From positions 230,714 through 294,713 of the forward strand of contig NZ_STGF01000006.1 in assembly GCF_005222705.1 (NCBI RefSeq): DNA of 64,000 nt. Reading direction: 5' to 3'. A program made the position numbers and the translations under genes. Of this stretch, positions 8,420-16,909 are shown piece by piece. The DNA is from Paenibacillus sp. SY21-1. Lineage in GTDB: Bacteria; Bacillota; Bacilli; Paenibacillales; Paenibacillaceae. Every line of letters begins with the position of its first letter. Position 1 is the stretch's first letter. Below the pieces are notes generated by a model. It saw only the letters and a program-made list of their open reading frames with translations. It was not told where the DNA came from and did no database searches.

Positions 8420-9034
8420 CTACCTTGGAGCGTATTTCAGCTCTACGGGAACAAGCTCAGTGCCTGGCGGCGACCATGCCGGCGGACCGTATTTCTTCAA
8501 ATATCCAAGCCTGTTCACGTATTCGTGGACAGGCTTTTCCGCGTCCAGCTTGCGGAACAGCTCCCAGCAAGCGATGACGTCGTTAAGCGCGCGGTGCCCG
8601 CCGACGAGCGGAATGCCGTAGCGATCGCTCATATCTTTAAGCGTATGCGGATAGGCATGCCGATCCCTGCTAATCGTTAGCGTATCGATAAACCTGTTGT
8701 TGAACGACCGACCGGCTATGCGTTTAAGGGAATGATGAAGAAAGCCCAGATCGAACGCGGCGTTATGCGCGATAAGGATGTGGTCGCCGAGCATACGGTT
8801 CAGGATGCGAAAAGCGGTATCCTCGTCCATGCCCGCAGCCGTCATCTCGTCGGTTATGCCGGTAAGCTCCGTTATTTTGGCGGACAGCTTGCCATCGTAG
8901 CGAACAAGCGTGCTGAATTCGCTGGCAATTTCGCCGTTCACGCAGCGGATCGCCGCCATTTCGATTACGCGGTCTTTGTTTGGATCAAGGCCGCTCGTTT
9001 CAAAATCGATTACCGTATAGTTTTGCTGCAACAT
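8420..9034 (-). CDS. DnaQ-like 3'-5' exonuclease (DEDDh)
   Basis: A stand-alone exonuclease of 204 residues related to the epsilon proofreading subunit and the PolC exonuclease domain. All DEDDh motifs are visible: Exo I VIDFETSGLD (about residues 7-16), Exo II HNAAFDLGF (about 95-103) and Exo III HRALNDV (His and Asp, about 152-158). The ribosome binding site is weak (GGTG). It is transcribed toward the melA end and away from the ArsR operon, and no partner gene adjoins it. Expected to degrade DNA or RNA 3' ends in the cytoplasm; the exact repair or turnover role is unknown. Confidence 0.88.
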   Translation of the reverse strand: MLQQNYTVIDFETSGLDPNKDRVIEMAAIRCVNGEIASEFSTLVRYDGKLSAKITELTGITDEMTAAGMDEDTAFRILNRMLGDHILIAHNAAFDLGFLHHSLKRIAGRSFNNRFIDTLTISRDRHAYPHTLKDMSDRYGIPLVGGHRALNDVIACWELFRKLDAEKPVHEYVNRLGYLKKYGPPAWSPPGTELVPVELKYAPR

Positions 9035-9233
9035 GTAAGTTCACCACTTTAATATAGGAGTAGGCTTAGAGCCTTATGTAAAGTGTAATTCGCTATAAAT
9101 CGTCATTTTCCTCTAAAAAATAAATAGGCAAGGGGAGGAAGCGACAAGCTTTTCCAGCAAATGCAGTTCATCCTACACCAGACTCCAGGGGAAGGTGGAC
9201 GCAGGACATAAAATGAAACGCAAGTTTGAAATA

Positions 9234-9287
9234 AATATTCTTGATGAAGAATATTCTCTTGAAAGAATACTTTTGCTGTGGTATATT
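9234..9287 (+). promoter_or_regulatory. Promoter and operator of the arsR operon
   Basis: A perfect inverted repeat AATATTCTT-GATG-AAGAATATT (9234-9255) abuts a near-consensus promoter TTGAAA (9259-9264), 17-base spacer, TATATT (9282-9287). A third half-site AAGAATAC overlaps the -35. This is the expected layout for autorepression by the winged-helix regulator encoded downstream. The rest of the 368-bp gap 9035-9402 holds the leader ORF and the weak start region of the exonuclease. Confidence 0.75.
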
Positions 9288-9331
9288 TAGTTGCAAGCAA
9301 GGCGCATGAATAAAGAAAGGGGATGGCCCGT

Positions 9332-9406
9332 ATGGCAGAACCTCTTCGCCGCGGATTACCCGCCCTGTATGCCACTCCAGCTCTACCGCACAGGCTGCGG
9401 CGATGA
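9332..9406 (+). CDS. 24-codon leader ORF coupled to arsR
   Basis: ATG at 9332 lies about nine bases after AAAGGGG and opens 24 codons (MAEPLRRGLPALYA... ending HRLRR). Its TGA (9404-9406) overlaps the arsR ATG (9403-9405). Because arsR has no Shine-Dalgarno sequence of its own, ribosomes finishing this short peptide would initiate arsR. The peptide is arginine- and proline-rich and has no recognisable domain. It may only be a translation relay. Confidence 0.45.
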   Translation: MAEPLRRGLPALYATPALPHRLRR

Positions 9407-9795
9407 AGCAGCCCATTGCGACATTTAGTGCGCTTGCCGAGCCTAACCGGCTGAGAATCGTGGAGCTGCTGCTTAACGGTCCATTGACGGTGGGGGAAGT
9501 CGGCGAGAGGCTTGGCTTGCGCCAGCCGCAAGCGTCCAAGCATTTGAAGCAGCTATTGGAATCCGGATTGGTTGAAATGAGGCCCGACGCCAATCGGAGG
9601 CATTACAGTCTCAAGCAGGAGCCTTTTCGCGAGCTGGACGGATGGCTGGAGCATTACCGCAGCATGTGGGAGGAGCGTCTGGACAATCTGGACGTCTATT
9701 TGACAAAACTTCAAGCGGCGAACAGCGGCAAAGCGGCTGGAACGACCGAAATTCAGGAGGATGATCACGATGGGCAACATGACGACGAAGGTTGA
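9403..9795 (+). CDS. ArsR-family winged-helix repressor
   Basis: A 130-residue regulator with the ArsR core: ALAEPNRLRIVELLLNGPLTVGEVGERLGL and the recognition helix region RQPQASKHLKQLLESGLV. No metal-binding cysteines are present, so it is not a classical metal sensor. It is of the SRPBCC-associated type that often pairs with an AHSA1-domain gene, as here. The only start codon in frame is the ATG at 9403, which lacks its own ribosome binding site and overlaps the stop of a 24-codon leader ORF. Its 3' end overlaps the next gene by 26 bp. It probably represses its own operon through the inverted repeat at 9234-9255. Confidence 0.85.
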   Translation: MKQPIATFSALAEPNRLRIVELLLNGPLTVGEVGERLGLRQPQASKHLKQLLESGLVEMRPDANRRHYSLKQEPFRELDGWLEHYRSMWEERLDNLDVYLTKLQAANSGKAAGTTEIQEDDHDGQHDDEG

Positions 9796-10279
9796 AGGAA
9801 ATGTAATCACGTTAGAGCGAGTGTTCAATGCGCCGCGCGAATTGGTATTCAAGGCTTTTTCCGAAGCAGAGCATTTGAAGCACTGGTGGGGGCCGCGCGG
9901 TTGGGAGTTGACCGTGTGCCATATCGATTTCCGCCCAGGCGGCATCTGGCATTATTGCATGAAATGCGTCGATCAGAACCAAGGTGATTTTTTCGGCTAC
10001 GAGTCATGGGGCAAGGCTGTTTATAACGCTATTGTGTCCAATGAAAGCATAGAGTACGTGGATTATTTCTCCGATGCGGAAGGCAACGAAAACAGCGAAA
10101 TGCCTTCTACTCTCGTTAGGCTGACATTCGAGGAAGCCGGCGAAGGGAAAACCAGGCTAATCAATCAAGGCACCTATGTATCGGAAGAAGCGCTTAAAGC
10201 GGTCATTGACATGGGGATGGAGCAAGGCGTCACCGAAACATGGGATCGCCTTGGCGAGCATTTGGAGACGCTTGTCTAA
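9770..10279 (+). CDS. SRPBCC (AHSA1/START-like) domain protein
   Basis: A 169-residue single-domain protein of the SRPBCC ligand-binding fold, AHSA1 subgroup. The hallmarks are RVFNAPRELVFKAFSEAEHLKHWWGPRGW near the start (quoted here by its key words FNAPRE, KHWWGP) and GWDRLGEHL-like ending (ETWDRLGEHLETL). The GGAGG at 9756-9760 touches an ATG at 9761, so the ATG at 9770, nine bases on, is the better start. It overlaps the arsR gene. Members bind small hydrophobic ligands, but no catalytic role is evident. The pair with ArsR suggests that the repressor answers to the same compound. Confidence 0.85.
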   Translation: MGNMTTKVEGNVITLERVFNAPRELVFKAFSEAEHLKHWWGPRGWELTVCHIDFRPGGIWHYCMKCVDQNQGDFFGYESWGKAVYNAIVSNESIEYVDYFSDAEGNENSEMPSTLVRLTFEEAGEGKTRLINQGTYVSEEALKAVIDMGMEQGVTETWDRLGEHLETLV

Positions 10280-10337
10280 CAGACGATACGACGGGCAGCC
10301 TGCGATCAGGGCACCAAGATCCGCAAGCGTAAGGAGG

Positions 10338-10369
10338 CAGGCCAATCCAGGGCGATTGGCCTGTTTTTC
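10338..10369 (+). terminator. Intrinsic terminator of the arsR operon
   Basis: CAGGCCAATC and GATTGGCCTG pair around a six-base loop, followed by TTTTT. It occupies part of the 324-bp gap 10280-10603. The rest of that gap shows only a possible -10 (GATAAAAT near 10547) ahead of the MFS gene. Confidence 0.88.
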
Positions 10370-10603
10370 GATTTTATAAAAAAGCTGACAATTTGCTCGG
10401 CGCAAGCGTCAAAGCTCCCACCAATCGGAAGAACAACGTACGAAAACAAAGGATAGGTTTAGCTGGATGCCTGCTATCGGGGGAGAGCGTGTTTTTTGAA
10501 CGGGAGAGCGCTTTCTTCCTGCGCCGGGATTTCCCCCGCCCTGTGATAAAATGAACAAAAGGCGTTTTTTTGCGCCAGCTGACGGACGACGGGGGACGAT
10601 GGG

Positions 10604-11905
10604 ATGCGAATACGGTCAGGGATGAACATTTGGTCGAGAATACGAATGCTGAGGGGAGCGCCGCTGCCGGAATCGCAGAGGCTTGGCAAGGATGCGGTTA
10701 CGGCGCTTGTCATTCATTGCTGCTTCCAGTTCGGCGCCTCGATGTCAGGTTTGTTTTTGAATTTGTATTTATGGCGCCTGACGGAGGATTTAACAATTAA
10801 CGGGCTCTACAACATTATCGTATTTGTGTTGACACCGCCGGCATTTGCGATCGGGGGCTGGATTGCGAAACGGAAAGACAGAATGGTGACTTATCGTCTC
10901 GGCATATTTTTGATCGCCTTATTTTACTTCATGGTCGTCATCGCCCAAGAGCAGGTTGCGCAATACTACATATGGTTTGCGATTTTTAACGGCATTTCCG
11001 CAGGCTTGTACTGGACCGGCTATCTGGTCATTCAATATGACGTTTCTACCGAAGCGAACCGGATTCGTTTTTTGGCGATAAACATGGTTGTGTTTAATAC
11101 GGCCGGGCTGGCGGGACCGGCGCTTGCAGGCTTTATCATCCAAAGAAGCGAAGGGCTGCAGGGCTATATTATTATTTTTACTTGCGCCTTTATCATGTTT
11201 CTGATCGCGGCTATCGTCAGCTTCAAAATTCCGATGGTGCAATCGCATCATAAGGCGTATTACCTTAAATTTATGGGCATTGTGATGAGCAGGCACAAGC
11301 GCTGGCTTAAAGCGCTGTACAGCTTTTTGGTGCTGGGCCTGTTTCAGGGCATTATGCTGTTTTTGCCCAGCATCCTGCTGTTTCGCACCGTTGGCCGGGA
11401 GGATTGGGTCGGATACCTGGGCGTGTTTTTCTCATCGCTGACCGTGGCGACTGGCTATGTCATTTCCCGGAGGGCGCAGAAGGAGCATGTGCGCAAGTAT
11501 GTGCTGATGTCCACAACCGGCATTGCCATCGGAGCGGCGCTGCTGCTCATACAAGTAGAACTATGGTCTGTGGCGGTTTATATGATTTTGTTCTCGATAT
11601 GCAATCCGCTCGCGGTCAACACGCTAACCTCCTATTATTACCGCCTTATAGGCACACTGCCGCTTAAAGGGCAGCTGCGCGTCGAATCTGTCGTCATGCG
11701 GGAGCTGTTTCTGAATATCGGCAGGGTGCTCTCGATTGTGCTGCTTATTGCATTGGCGCGAGATATGGAATCGTTCTGGCTGCCAGTCGTCTTGTTTGCG
11801 ATGGCGCTGCTCCAGTACGTATTGGTGCTGCTGATTCGGGAAAATCCGGAGGAAGCGGATGTGCAGGAGCAAAGGTGTGTGGAAAAAGCCGCGATCAAAA
11901 GCTGA
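10604..11905 (+). CDS. Major facilitator superfamily transporter
   Basis: A 433-residue membrane protein with about twelve hydrophobic segments and the basic loop between helices 2 and 3 typical of MFS carriers (GGWIAKRKDRMVTYRLG, about residues 84-100). The substrate cannot be read from the sequence, and the protein does not carry obvious antibiotic-efflux motifs. The ATG at 10604 follows a G-rich stretch; an ATG at 10622 is an alternative. It is monocistronic and converges on the CotH gene, with a shared hairpin in between. Confidence 0.8.
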   Translation: MRIRSGMNIWSRIRMLRGAPLPESQRLGKDAVTALVIHCCFQFGASMSGLFLNLYLWRLTEDLTINGLYNIIVFVLTPPAFAIGGWIAKRKDRMVTYRLGIFLIALFYFMVVIAQEQVAQYYIWFAIFNGISAGLYWTGYLVIQYDVSTEANRIRFLAINMVVFNTAGLAGPALAGFIIQRSEGLQGYIIIFTCAFIMFLIAAIVSFKIPMVQSHHKAYYLKFMGIVMSRHKRWLKALYSFLVLGLFQGIMLFLPSILLFRTVGREDWVGYLGVFFSSLTVATGYVISRRAQKEHVRKYVLMSTTGIAIGAALLLIQVELWSVAVYMILFSICNPLAVNTLTSYYYRLIGTLPLKGQLRVESVVMRELFLNIGRVLSIVLLIALARDMESFWLPVVLFAMALLQYVLVLLIRENPEEADVQEQRCVEKAAIKS

Positions 11906-12033
11906 CCCAGCGAAGCGCAAGACTCGTGCCCGGAGCGGGAACTCAGGCTGCGAAAGCTCATACGGAGATGTCCGATCCAAGGAGAAGCTCGCAAAAGGCA
12001 TTTCGCGGCAAGCGGTGCGTACGATTAGTAGAC

Positions 12034-12078
12034 TAAAGGCCCCCAACATCCAACGCAAGGCGGATGCTGAGGGCCTTT
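12034..12078. terminator. Hairpin between convergent MFS and cotH-like genes
   Basis: AAAGGCCC and GGGCCTTT enclose a second stem (ACATCC/GGATGC) in the 221-bp gap between two convergent genes. The T runs are short on both strands, so it is a probable bidirectional but weak terminator. Confidence 0.6.
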
Positions 12079-12126
12079 GTACGAGTAGGCCCGGTAGGCC
12101 TCATTTATTGGTCGTTTTAATGACTG

Positions 12127-14055
12127 CTAAAGACTTTTGCGTTTATAGAAGACGACCAGCAAAGAGGAGAGGACCAGCAGCACTAACGCAATTCCCGCTG
12201 TTACCGCCTCTTGAGGGTCCGTTTGCGCGGTTGCTGCAGCCGTTCCCGGCATGCCGAAGCCCATTCCGCCGCCCATGCCATCGGGACGGCCGCCTCCGAA
12301 AAAGTCTTGTCCGTCAGGCATCTGCCCGTCAGGAGGGGCCATTCCGTCAAACATGCCGCCGCCCGCCGCGCCGTTAGGGGCGTTGCCCGGAGCTTGCCCG
12401 CCCTGTGCGGGGGTGGCGGTATCCGTTTCCGCTGCCACGGCAGCTGCCAGCACCTGGCCGGTACCTGCAGCCCCGTTCCAATTCGCCGGTTCCGCATTTC
12501 CGGTTTCGGCGTTCTGCTGCTGATTGCCGCCTCGACCGCGCCCGCCTTCCATCATGCCGCCCATTCCGCCTCGACCGCCCATGCCTCCTCCGAAATCGCC
12601 GCCAGAGCCGCTGCCGTCGCCAGAAGAAGGGCTTGTGCCGTCAAGCTGGGCAGCTATCGCTGCGGTCTGCTTCTGGTTGTACGAAATGAGCTCCTGTACC
12701 CCTTGCTCGTACTCTTCGTAGGTAACAAAAGCGGTAGGGTCCGCCTTCACATGCTCGGCGATTAATTGATGGAGCTCGGCAATCCGCGCCTGAAACGCTT
12801 CATCCTGCAAATAGCCGTCAAGCATGCCTGCGATAATCTCATGGTATTGTTCTTTGTACGCGTCTACCGCCAGAAGCTTGGCGATTAACGGCCGGTCCGC
12901 CAATGTGCCGGAAGTCGGCTCATCGATCAGCACGGTGGAGCTTTCGCCGCCGTTCATCGCTCCTCCGCCCGCCATATTGCCGCCATTGGCTGCTCCGCCC
13001 GGATTGCCTCCGGGCGCTGCATTGTCACCGCCCGCCATGTTGCCGTCATTCACCGGGTTTTCACCAGCGGCGCCGCGACCGCCCATCATCCCGCCGCCCA
13101 TGCCGCTCATGCCGCCGAACGCCATGTTATAGTCCCATGGAAGCACGTTAAAGATGCCGTTGTCGTCATACAAGTAGTAGTTGTGCTTGCGCTGAGAGGC
13201 GTAGCTGTCGCCATTGCCGCCGACGGCGTTAAGCGCAATAAAGGCCAGGGCGTTCTTGACATTCAGCACGCTTTCATAGTCCGTGCCGTTGTTGAGCTCA
13301 TCAAGCATGGCCAGCAGTCCTTCGGAATTGCCTTTGTCCGATTTCAGCTCTAGTCCGGTATAGGCGTCTATCGTCTCCAGCCAGTTCAGCTCGCTTCCAT
13401 TGCCGCCCGTGCCCTTGTACAAAGCTCCGTAAGAGCTGCCAAAGTTGCGTTCCAGATACGCTTCGCCGATTTGCTCGATGGCCAAGTAGAGGCCGCGCAG
13501 CTCACCGTTGACGTACAAGTTCACAAATGAATATTTTGGCGTAGGAAGTCCCATGCTTTCGGCCAACTCGTAGGACAGAAATTCTCTCATATAGGTTGCG
13601 TCGCTAAAATTGTTGTTTAGATTGATTTTACTGATGCCCTGCAGCGTTTGACCGACGTATTCGTCGAATGCAAGCTTGAAGCTGTAGCGGTCGGAATCCG
13701 TCATGCGCACGACGCTGGAAAGGCTGGAATTGCCTTTGGTGCGGATGCCGATATTTTTGAACGTTTGTCCGTTGTAATCGACGGTCGCCTCATGCATTTC
13801 CTCCGCGCTTGCATTGTCGAGCATGTCCTGAAACTGATCGGGCGCGATCGTTACTTTGACGTCGATCACCTTATCCTTGGGGAATACCGTTTCATCCAGC
13901 TTCTGCTCATCAGCGGAAATGCCCTCCCCGCCTGCAGCTGTACCCGAGCTTGCCGACGCGCCGAGGAGAGCGTTTTCCAGGCTGCAGCCTGTCAAGCTGA
14001 TGATCAGGAGCAGGGAGCATAGACTAAACAGCAGCCCTTTAGCTCTAGCCTTCAT
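12127..14055 (-). CDS. CotH-like protein kinase lipoprotein with Gly-rich inserts
   Basis: A 642-residue secreted protein: lipoprotein signal (LLLIISLTGC, Cys24), then a CotH kinase domain (about residues 60-320) with GLYLAIEQIGEAYL, YYLYDDNGIFNVLPWDYNMAFGG, and conserved KLNLNNNFSDATYMRE-like segment (ISKINLNNNFSDATYMRE). In B. subtilis CotH phosphorylates spore coat proteins. Two Gly/Met/Asn-rich low-complexity stretches (about 315-375 and 480-620) interrupt and follow the domain, and the protein ends in a membrane helix with a basic KRK tail. A lipid anchor at one end plus a membrane helix at the other is unusual. It is third in an operon after VTC and DUF4956 genes, 18 bp behind the latter, with a GGGAGG ribosome binding site. 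The substrate may be a cell-surface protein rather than the spore coat. Confidence 0.85.
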   Translation of the reverse strand: MKARAKGLLFSLCSLLLIISLTGCSLENALLGASASSGTAAGGEGISADEQKLDETVFPKDKVIDVKVTIAPDQFQDMLDNASAEEMHEATVDYNGQTFKNIGIRTKGNSSLSSVVRMTDSDRYSFKLAFDEYVGQTLQGISKINLNNNFSDATYMREFLSYELAESMGLPTPKYSFVNLYVNGELRGLYLAIEQIGEAYLERNFGSSYGALYKGTGGNGSELNWLETIDAYTGLELKSDKGNSEGLLAMLDELNNGTDYESVLNVKNALAFIALNAVGGNGDSYASQRKHNYYLYDDNGIFNVLPWDYNMAFGGMSGMGGGMMGGRGAAGENPVNDGNMAGGDNAAPGGNPGGAANGGNMAGGGAMNGGESSTVLIDEPTSGTLADRPLIAKLLAVDAYKEQYHEIIAGMLDGYLQDEAFQARIAELHQLIAEHVKADPTAFVTYEEYEQGVQELISYNQKQTAAIAAQLDGTSPSSGDGSGSGGDFGGGMGGRGGMGGMMEGGRGRGGNQQQNAETGNAEPANWNGAAGTGQVLAAAVAAETDTATPAQGGQAPGNAPNGAAGGGMFDGMAPPDGQMPDGQDFFGGGRPDGMGGGMGFGMPGTAAATAQTDPQEAVTAGIALVLLVLSSLLVVFYKRKSL

Positions 14056-14073
14056 TGTAACGCCTCCCGTCCA

Positions 14074-14793
14074 TTAAGATACATAATCGCCGTTGTAGCT
14101 GATCAGCACGGCGTTGCGTACGCCGTTAAGCTCGGTAAGCCGGTTGACGAAGCTTGACGAGTCGTCGCGCAGCCTCAGCTCCAAGGTCAGCTCGACATTG
14201 CCGCCTGTAACCGTCTTTTGTTTCACGTTATAGCGTTTGACGGCAGAGGACACTTGCTTGTGAACCTGCTGCTCGGTAGCGTCGGAATCACAATTGACAA
14301 CAAGCAGATAGGGAGCTTCGGCGGTTTTGCCTTTGACAAAAAAGAACAGCACGAGTCCGACGATGATGGAGCCGATGATGGCGAGGGTGAAGAAGCCGGC
14401 GCCGGTTACGATGCCTGCAACCGCGGCCCAGAACAAAAAGATCAGGTCGGTCGGGTCCTTGATCGGCGTCCGGAACCTGACGATGGACAAAGCCCCGACC
14501 ATGCCCAGCGAAAGCACCAGATTGGAGTTGATTGCGATAATGACAACTGCGGTAATCATCGTCATGCCGATCAGCGAGACATTGAAGCTTTTGGAATAGA
14601 GAACGCCGCTAAAAATTCGTTTATACAGCAAATAAATAAACAAGCCGATGACAAAAGCGATGCCAAGCGTAATGAGAATTTTGGACAGACTGATGTCCGA
14701 GGCAAAATTATTGAGCACCGAATTTTTTAGAATGTCGGAAAAGTTGGTTGCGCTTTGAGTTGCGGCAGCAGCGGCTGCGAGCGTGGTATTCAT
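14074..14793 (-). CDS. DUF4956 membrane protein
   Basis: A 239-residue protein with three or four membrane helices (about residues 38-130), carrying the conserved MVGALSIVRFRTPIKDPTDL block between helices, and a soluble C-terminal domain. This matches DUF4956, a family of unknown function regularly encoded beside VTC-domain and CotH genes. The start is placed at the Met after GGAGG (14803-14807 on the minus strand), not at the upstream Met codons, and lies two bases after the VTC gene stop, so the pair is coupled. It may form the membrane component that works with the VTC-type protein. Confidence 0.82.
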   Translation of the reverse strand: MNTTLAAAAAATQSATNFSDILKNSVLNNFASDISLSKILITLGIAFVIGLFIYLLYKRIFSGVLYSKSFNVSLIGMTMITAVVIIAINSNLVLSLGMVGALSIVRFRTPIKDPTDLIFLFWAAVAGIVTGAGFFTLAIIGSIIVGLVLFFFVKGKTAEAPYLLVVNCDSDATEQQVHKQVSSAVKRYNVKQKTVTGGNVELTLELRLRDDSSSFVNRLTELNGVRNAVLISYNGDYVS

Positions 14794-14795
14794 GT

Positions 14796-15509
14796 TTAAT
14801 AATCCTCCCATGTATTGAACTTCAAATATTTGCGGCACAGCACGTATTTGGATGCCGATTGTCTCGTCAAGCCTTCCAGCTGAAGCGCGATTGCAATGTA
14901 GGCCGGAATATATTCGTCATACTTGACCTCCATAATGATCAGCTCATGGTCGATGGCTCGGACGGGACGCAGCGCCGGATCAAAAATATCGATGGCGTGC
15001 AGCCCGGTTCGCAATTCCTTGTCGAAGGTAATGCGCACGTTGCCGTGTGGGCATACGAAGGGCTCGCGGACGTAGTCGACGATAACTTTCGGGCGCAGCA
15101 GCCTGGTGTGCATCTGGTTGTGAATGTCCTCCAGCAGCGGCTTGCCAAGCCCTTTAAGCCCCGAATAGTCGCCGCCGATAATCGCGTTGTACATCTCTCT
15201 TGTCAACGGCTCCTTCAGCTTGGCGATGTAATCTTTAAACTTGATTTTTTTCTCGAAATGAATCACGTTGTCGCTCCGATTGTAGATGCGTATGCGATAT
15301 TTGGAACGATCGCGTATGCCTCCGAGCTTCTCATGCAGCGCCGTGTTGTCGATGTCGTCGAAGTACAGGCTGCGGATGTGGTACTCTCCTTCCGGCCCTA
15401 CGTGCTTGTCCTGCTCCATCAGGTCTCTTAGCCGGTTGCGGATCAGGTAATACTGATGCGGATTTACGAAAAATTTCAGCTCGTGCCGGTACTTTAGCTT
15501 ATGGTTCAT
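14796..15509 (-). CDS. VTC-domain protein (polyphosphate-polymerase-like)
   Basis: A 237-residue protein matching the VTC catalytic domain, the tunnel fold of the triphosphate-tunnel metalloenzymes that makes polyphosphate in yeast. It shows RHELKFFVNP at the start, IRSLYFDD, YRIRIYN, HFEKKIKFKD, a late VDYVREPF and ELIIMEVKYDEY, giving the alternating basic and acidic strands expected for binding ATP-phosphates and metal. It leads the VTC-DUF4956-CotH operon. The function in bacteria is not established; polyphosphate synthesis or another nucleotidyl reaction are both possible. Confidence 0.82.
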   Translation of the reverse strand: MNHKLKYRHELKFFVNPHQYYLIRNRLRDLMEQDKHVGPEGEYHIRSLYFDDIDNTALHEKLGGIRDRSKYRIRIYNRSDNVIHFEKKIKFKDYIAKLKEPLTREMYNAIIGGDYSGLKGLGKPLLEDIHNQMHTRLLRPKVIVDYVREPFVCPHGNVRITFDKELRTGLHAIDIFDPALRPVRAIDHELIIMEVKYDEYIPAYIAIALQLEGLTRQSASKYVLCRKYLKFNTWEDY

Positions 15510-15560
15510 CTTCCCACCCCGTTTCTAGTTCAGCCCGTGTCTAGCTTATAACTGCAATTG

Positions 15561-15629
15561 TAAACGGCTTTACTTATTCTTAACTTAACGCTGGCTGAAA
15601 GATTGCTGAATGCGCCGGCAAGCCGTTTA
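15561..15629. promoter_or_regulatory. 10-bp inverted repeat between divergent VTC and phosphoesterase genes
   Basis: TAAACGGCTT (15561-15570) and AAGCCGTTTA (15620-15629) are exact reverse complements in the 153-bp divergent gap, and the same AAGCCGTTTA recurs at 16913-16922 beyond the phosphoesterase gene. The placement fits a shared operator for both directions. Confidence 0.45.
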
Positions 15630-15662
15630 AGGGTAAGATAGACAAGGAGAGGAGGGTTAGAC

Positions 15663-16904
15663 ATGATCATTCGGAAAGAGATATGGCTGCTTATCGTGTG
15701 CTGTATAGCAATGCTCTTGGCAGTTGTCTGGCTGGAGGCGGCAAAAAAAGAAAGCAAGACGAAGCCATACGCGCTTGTGACCACCTTCAAGCATGACCCC
15801 ACATCAAGCAGAGCGTTTACCTGGCATACCGACAGCACAGCGAACGGCACAGTTCTGCAGGTGCTGGAGGGAGGCGGCCCGGCCGACTGGTCGAGCGGCG
15901 ACGTGCTGACATTCAGAGGCTCCGCGTCGCCTGGCACGGCAAACGAAGGGACTGCGAGCGTTTCCCATAAAGCCGAAGCCACCGGACTTGCATCAGGCAC
16001 GGAATATGCATACAGGGTCGGCGACGGTACAAAAGCAGGCTGGAGCCCGACCTATCGTTTTCAGACCGAGCCTGCTGAGGAGGAGGCCTTCACGTTTATT
16101 AATGTTACGGATTCCCAGGGAGTTACCGGAGAGGATTTCGCGCTATGGGGTCGAACGCTCCAGCGCGCGTTCACGACCTATCCGCAAGCCCGCTTTATAA
16201 TCCACAACGGCGACCTGACAGAAGACCCGAACGATGCCGCGGGCTGGTCGCATTTTTTTCAGGAGGGGTCTGCCTGGCTTCCGTCTATTCCGCTTATGCC
16301 GGTAACAGGCAACCATGACGAAGTGGACAAGGATGCGGTCGCGTTTGTTTCCCATTTTCAAGTGCCGGACAACGGCGCCAAGAAGTCGATTCCGGGAACG
16401 ACCTATTCCTACGATTACGGCCGAGGGCACTTCATCATGCTGAATACGGAGTCGAATATCGACGGTCAAACCGCATGGCTGGAGCAGGATTTGAAGCAAA
16501 CGGACAAGCCCTGGATCGTTGTATCGGTTCATAGAGGCGCTTACGGCGGGAATGTGTACAAAAAAATAGCGGATTGGGTGGAGCTGTTTGACAAGTATAA
16601 GGTGGATCTGGTGCTGCAGGGTCACAATCACGAATATTCGCGGTCGTATCCGCTCCGGGAGGGAGAGGTTGTCGGAGACGGCGACAGCCCGGTTCGCAAT
16701 CGGGAAGGGACGGTTTATGTGGTAACGAACGCTTCCGGAGCCAAGTTCAACGAGAAAAAGGATGATCAGTTCTACCATAAGGTGCACATTCAGAACAACA
16801 AGCAAATGTTCGCCGGCGTGACGATTGACGGCAACAAGCTGACGTACCGGGCCTATGACGTAGACGGCGGCTTGGTGGATGAATTTGCGCTGCTGCATGA
16901 ATAG
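15663..16904 (+). CDS. Secreted calcineurin-like phosphoesterase with Fn3-like N-terminal domain
   Basis: A 413-residue protein: N-terminal signal anchor (about residues 7-25), a purple-acid-phosphatase-type Fn3 domain (about 38-135) and a metallophosphoesterase domain (about 140-370). Dimetal motifs are visible: FINVTDSQG (first Asp), HNGDLTED, TGNHDE, VSVHRG and LQGHNHEYSR. It should release phosphate from esters outside the cell. The start follows AGAGGAGGG with good spacing. It is transcribed away from the VTC operon across a 153-bp gap with an inverted repeat, so co-regulation of phosphate-related functions is possible. Confidence 0.87.
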   Translation: MIIRKEIWLLIVCCIAMLLAVVWLEAAKKESKTKPYALVTTFKHDPTSSRAFTWHTDSTANGTVLQVLEGGGPADWSSGDVLTFRGSASPGTANEGTASVSHKAEATGLASGTEYAYRVGDGTKAGWSPTYRFQTEPAEEEAFTFINVTDSQGVTGEDFALWGRTLQRAFTTYPQARFIIHNGDLTEDPNDAAGWSHFFQEGSAWLPSIPLMPVTGNHDEVDKDAVAFVSHFQVPDNGAKKSIPGTTYSYDYGRGHFIMLNTESNIDGQTAWLEQDLKQTDKPWIVVSVHRGAYGGNVYKKIADWVELFDKYKVDLVLQGHNHEYSRSYPLREGEVVGDGDSPVRNREGTVYVVTNASGAKFNEKKDDQFYHKVHIQNNKQMFAGVTIDGNKLTYRAYDVDGGLVDEFALLHE

Positions 16905-16909
16905 GGCTG

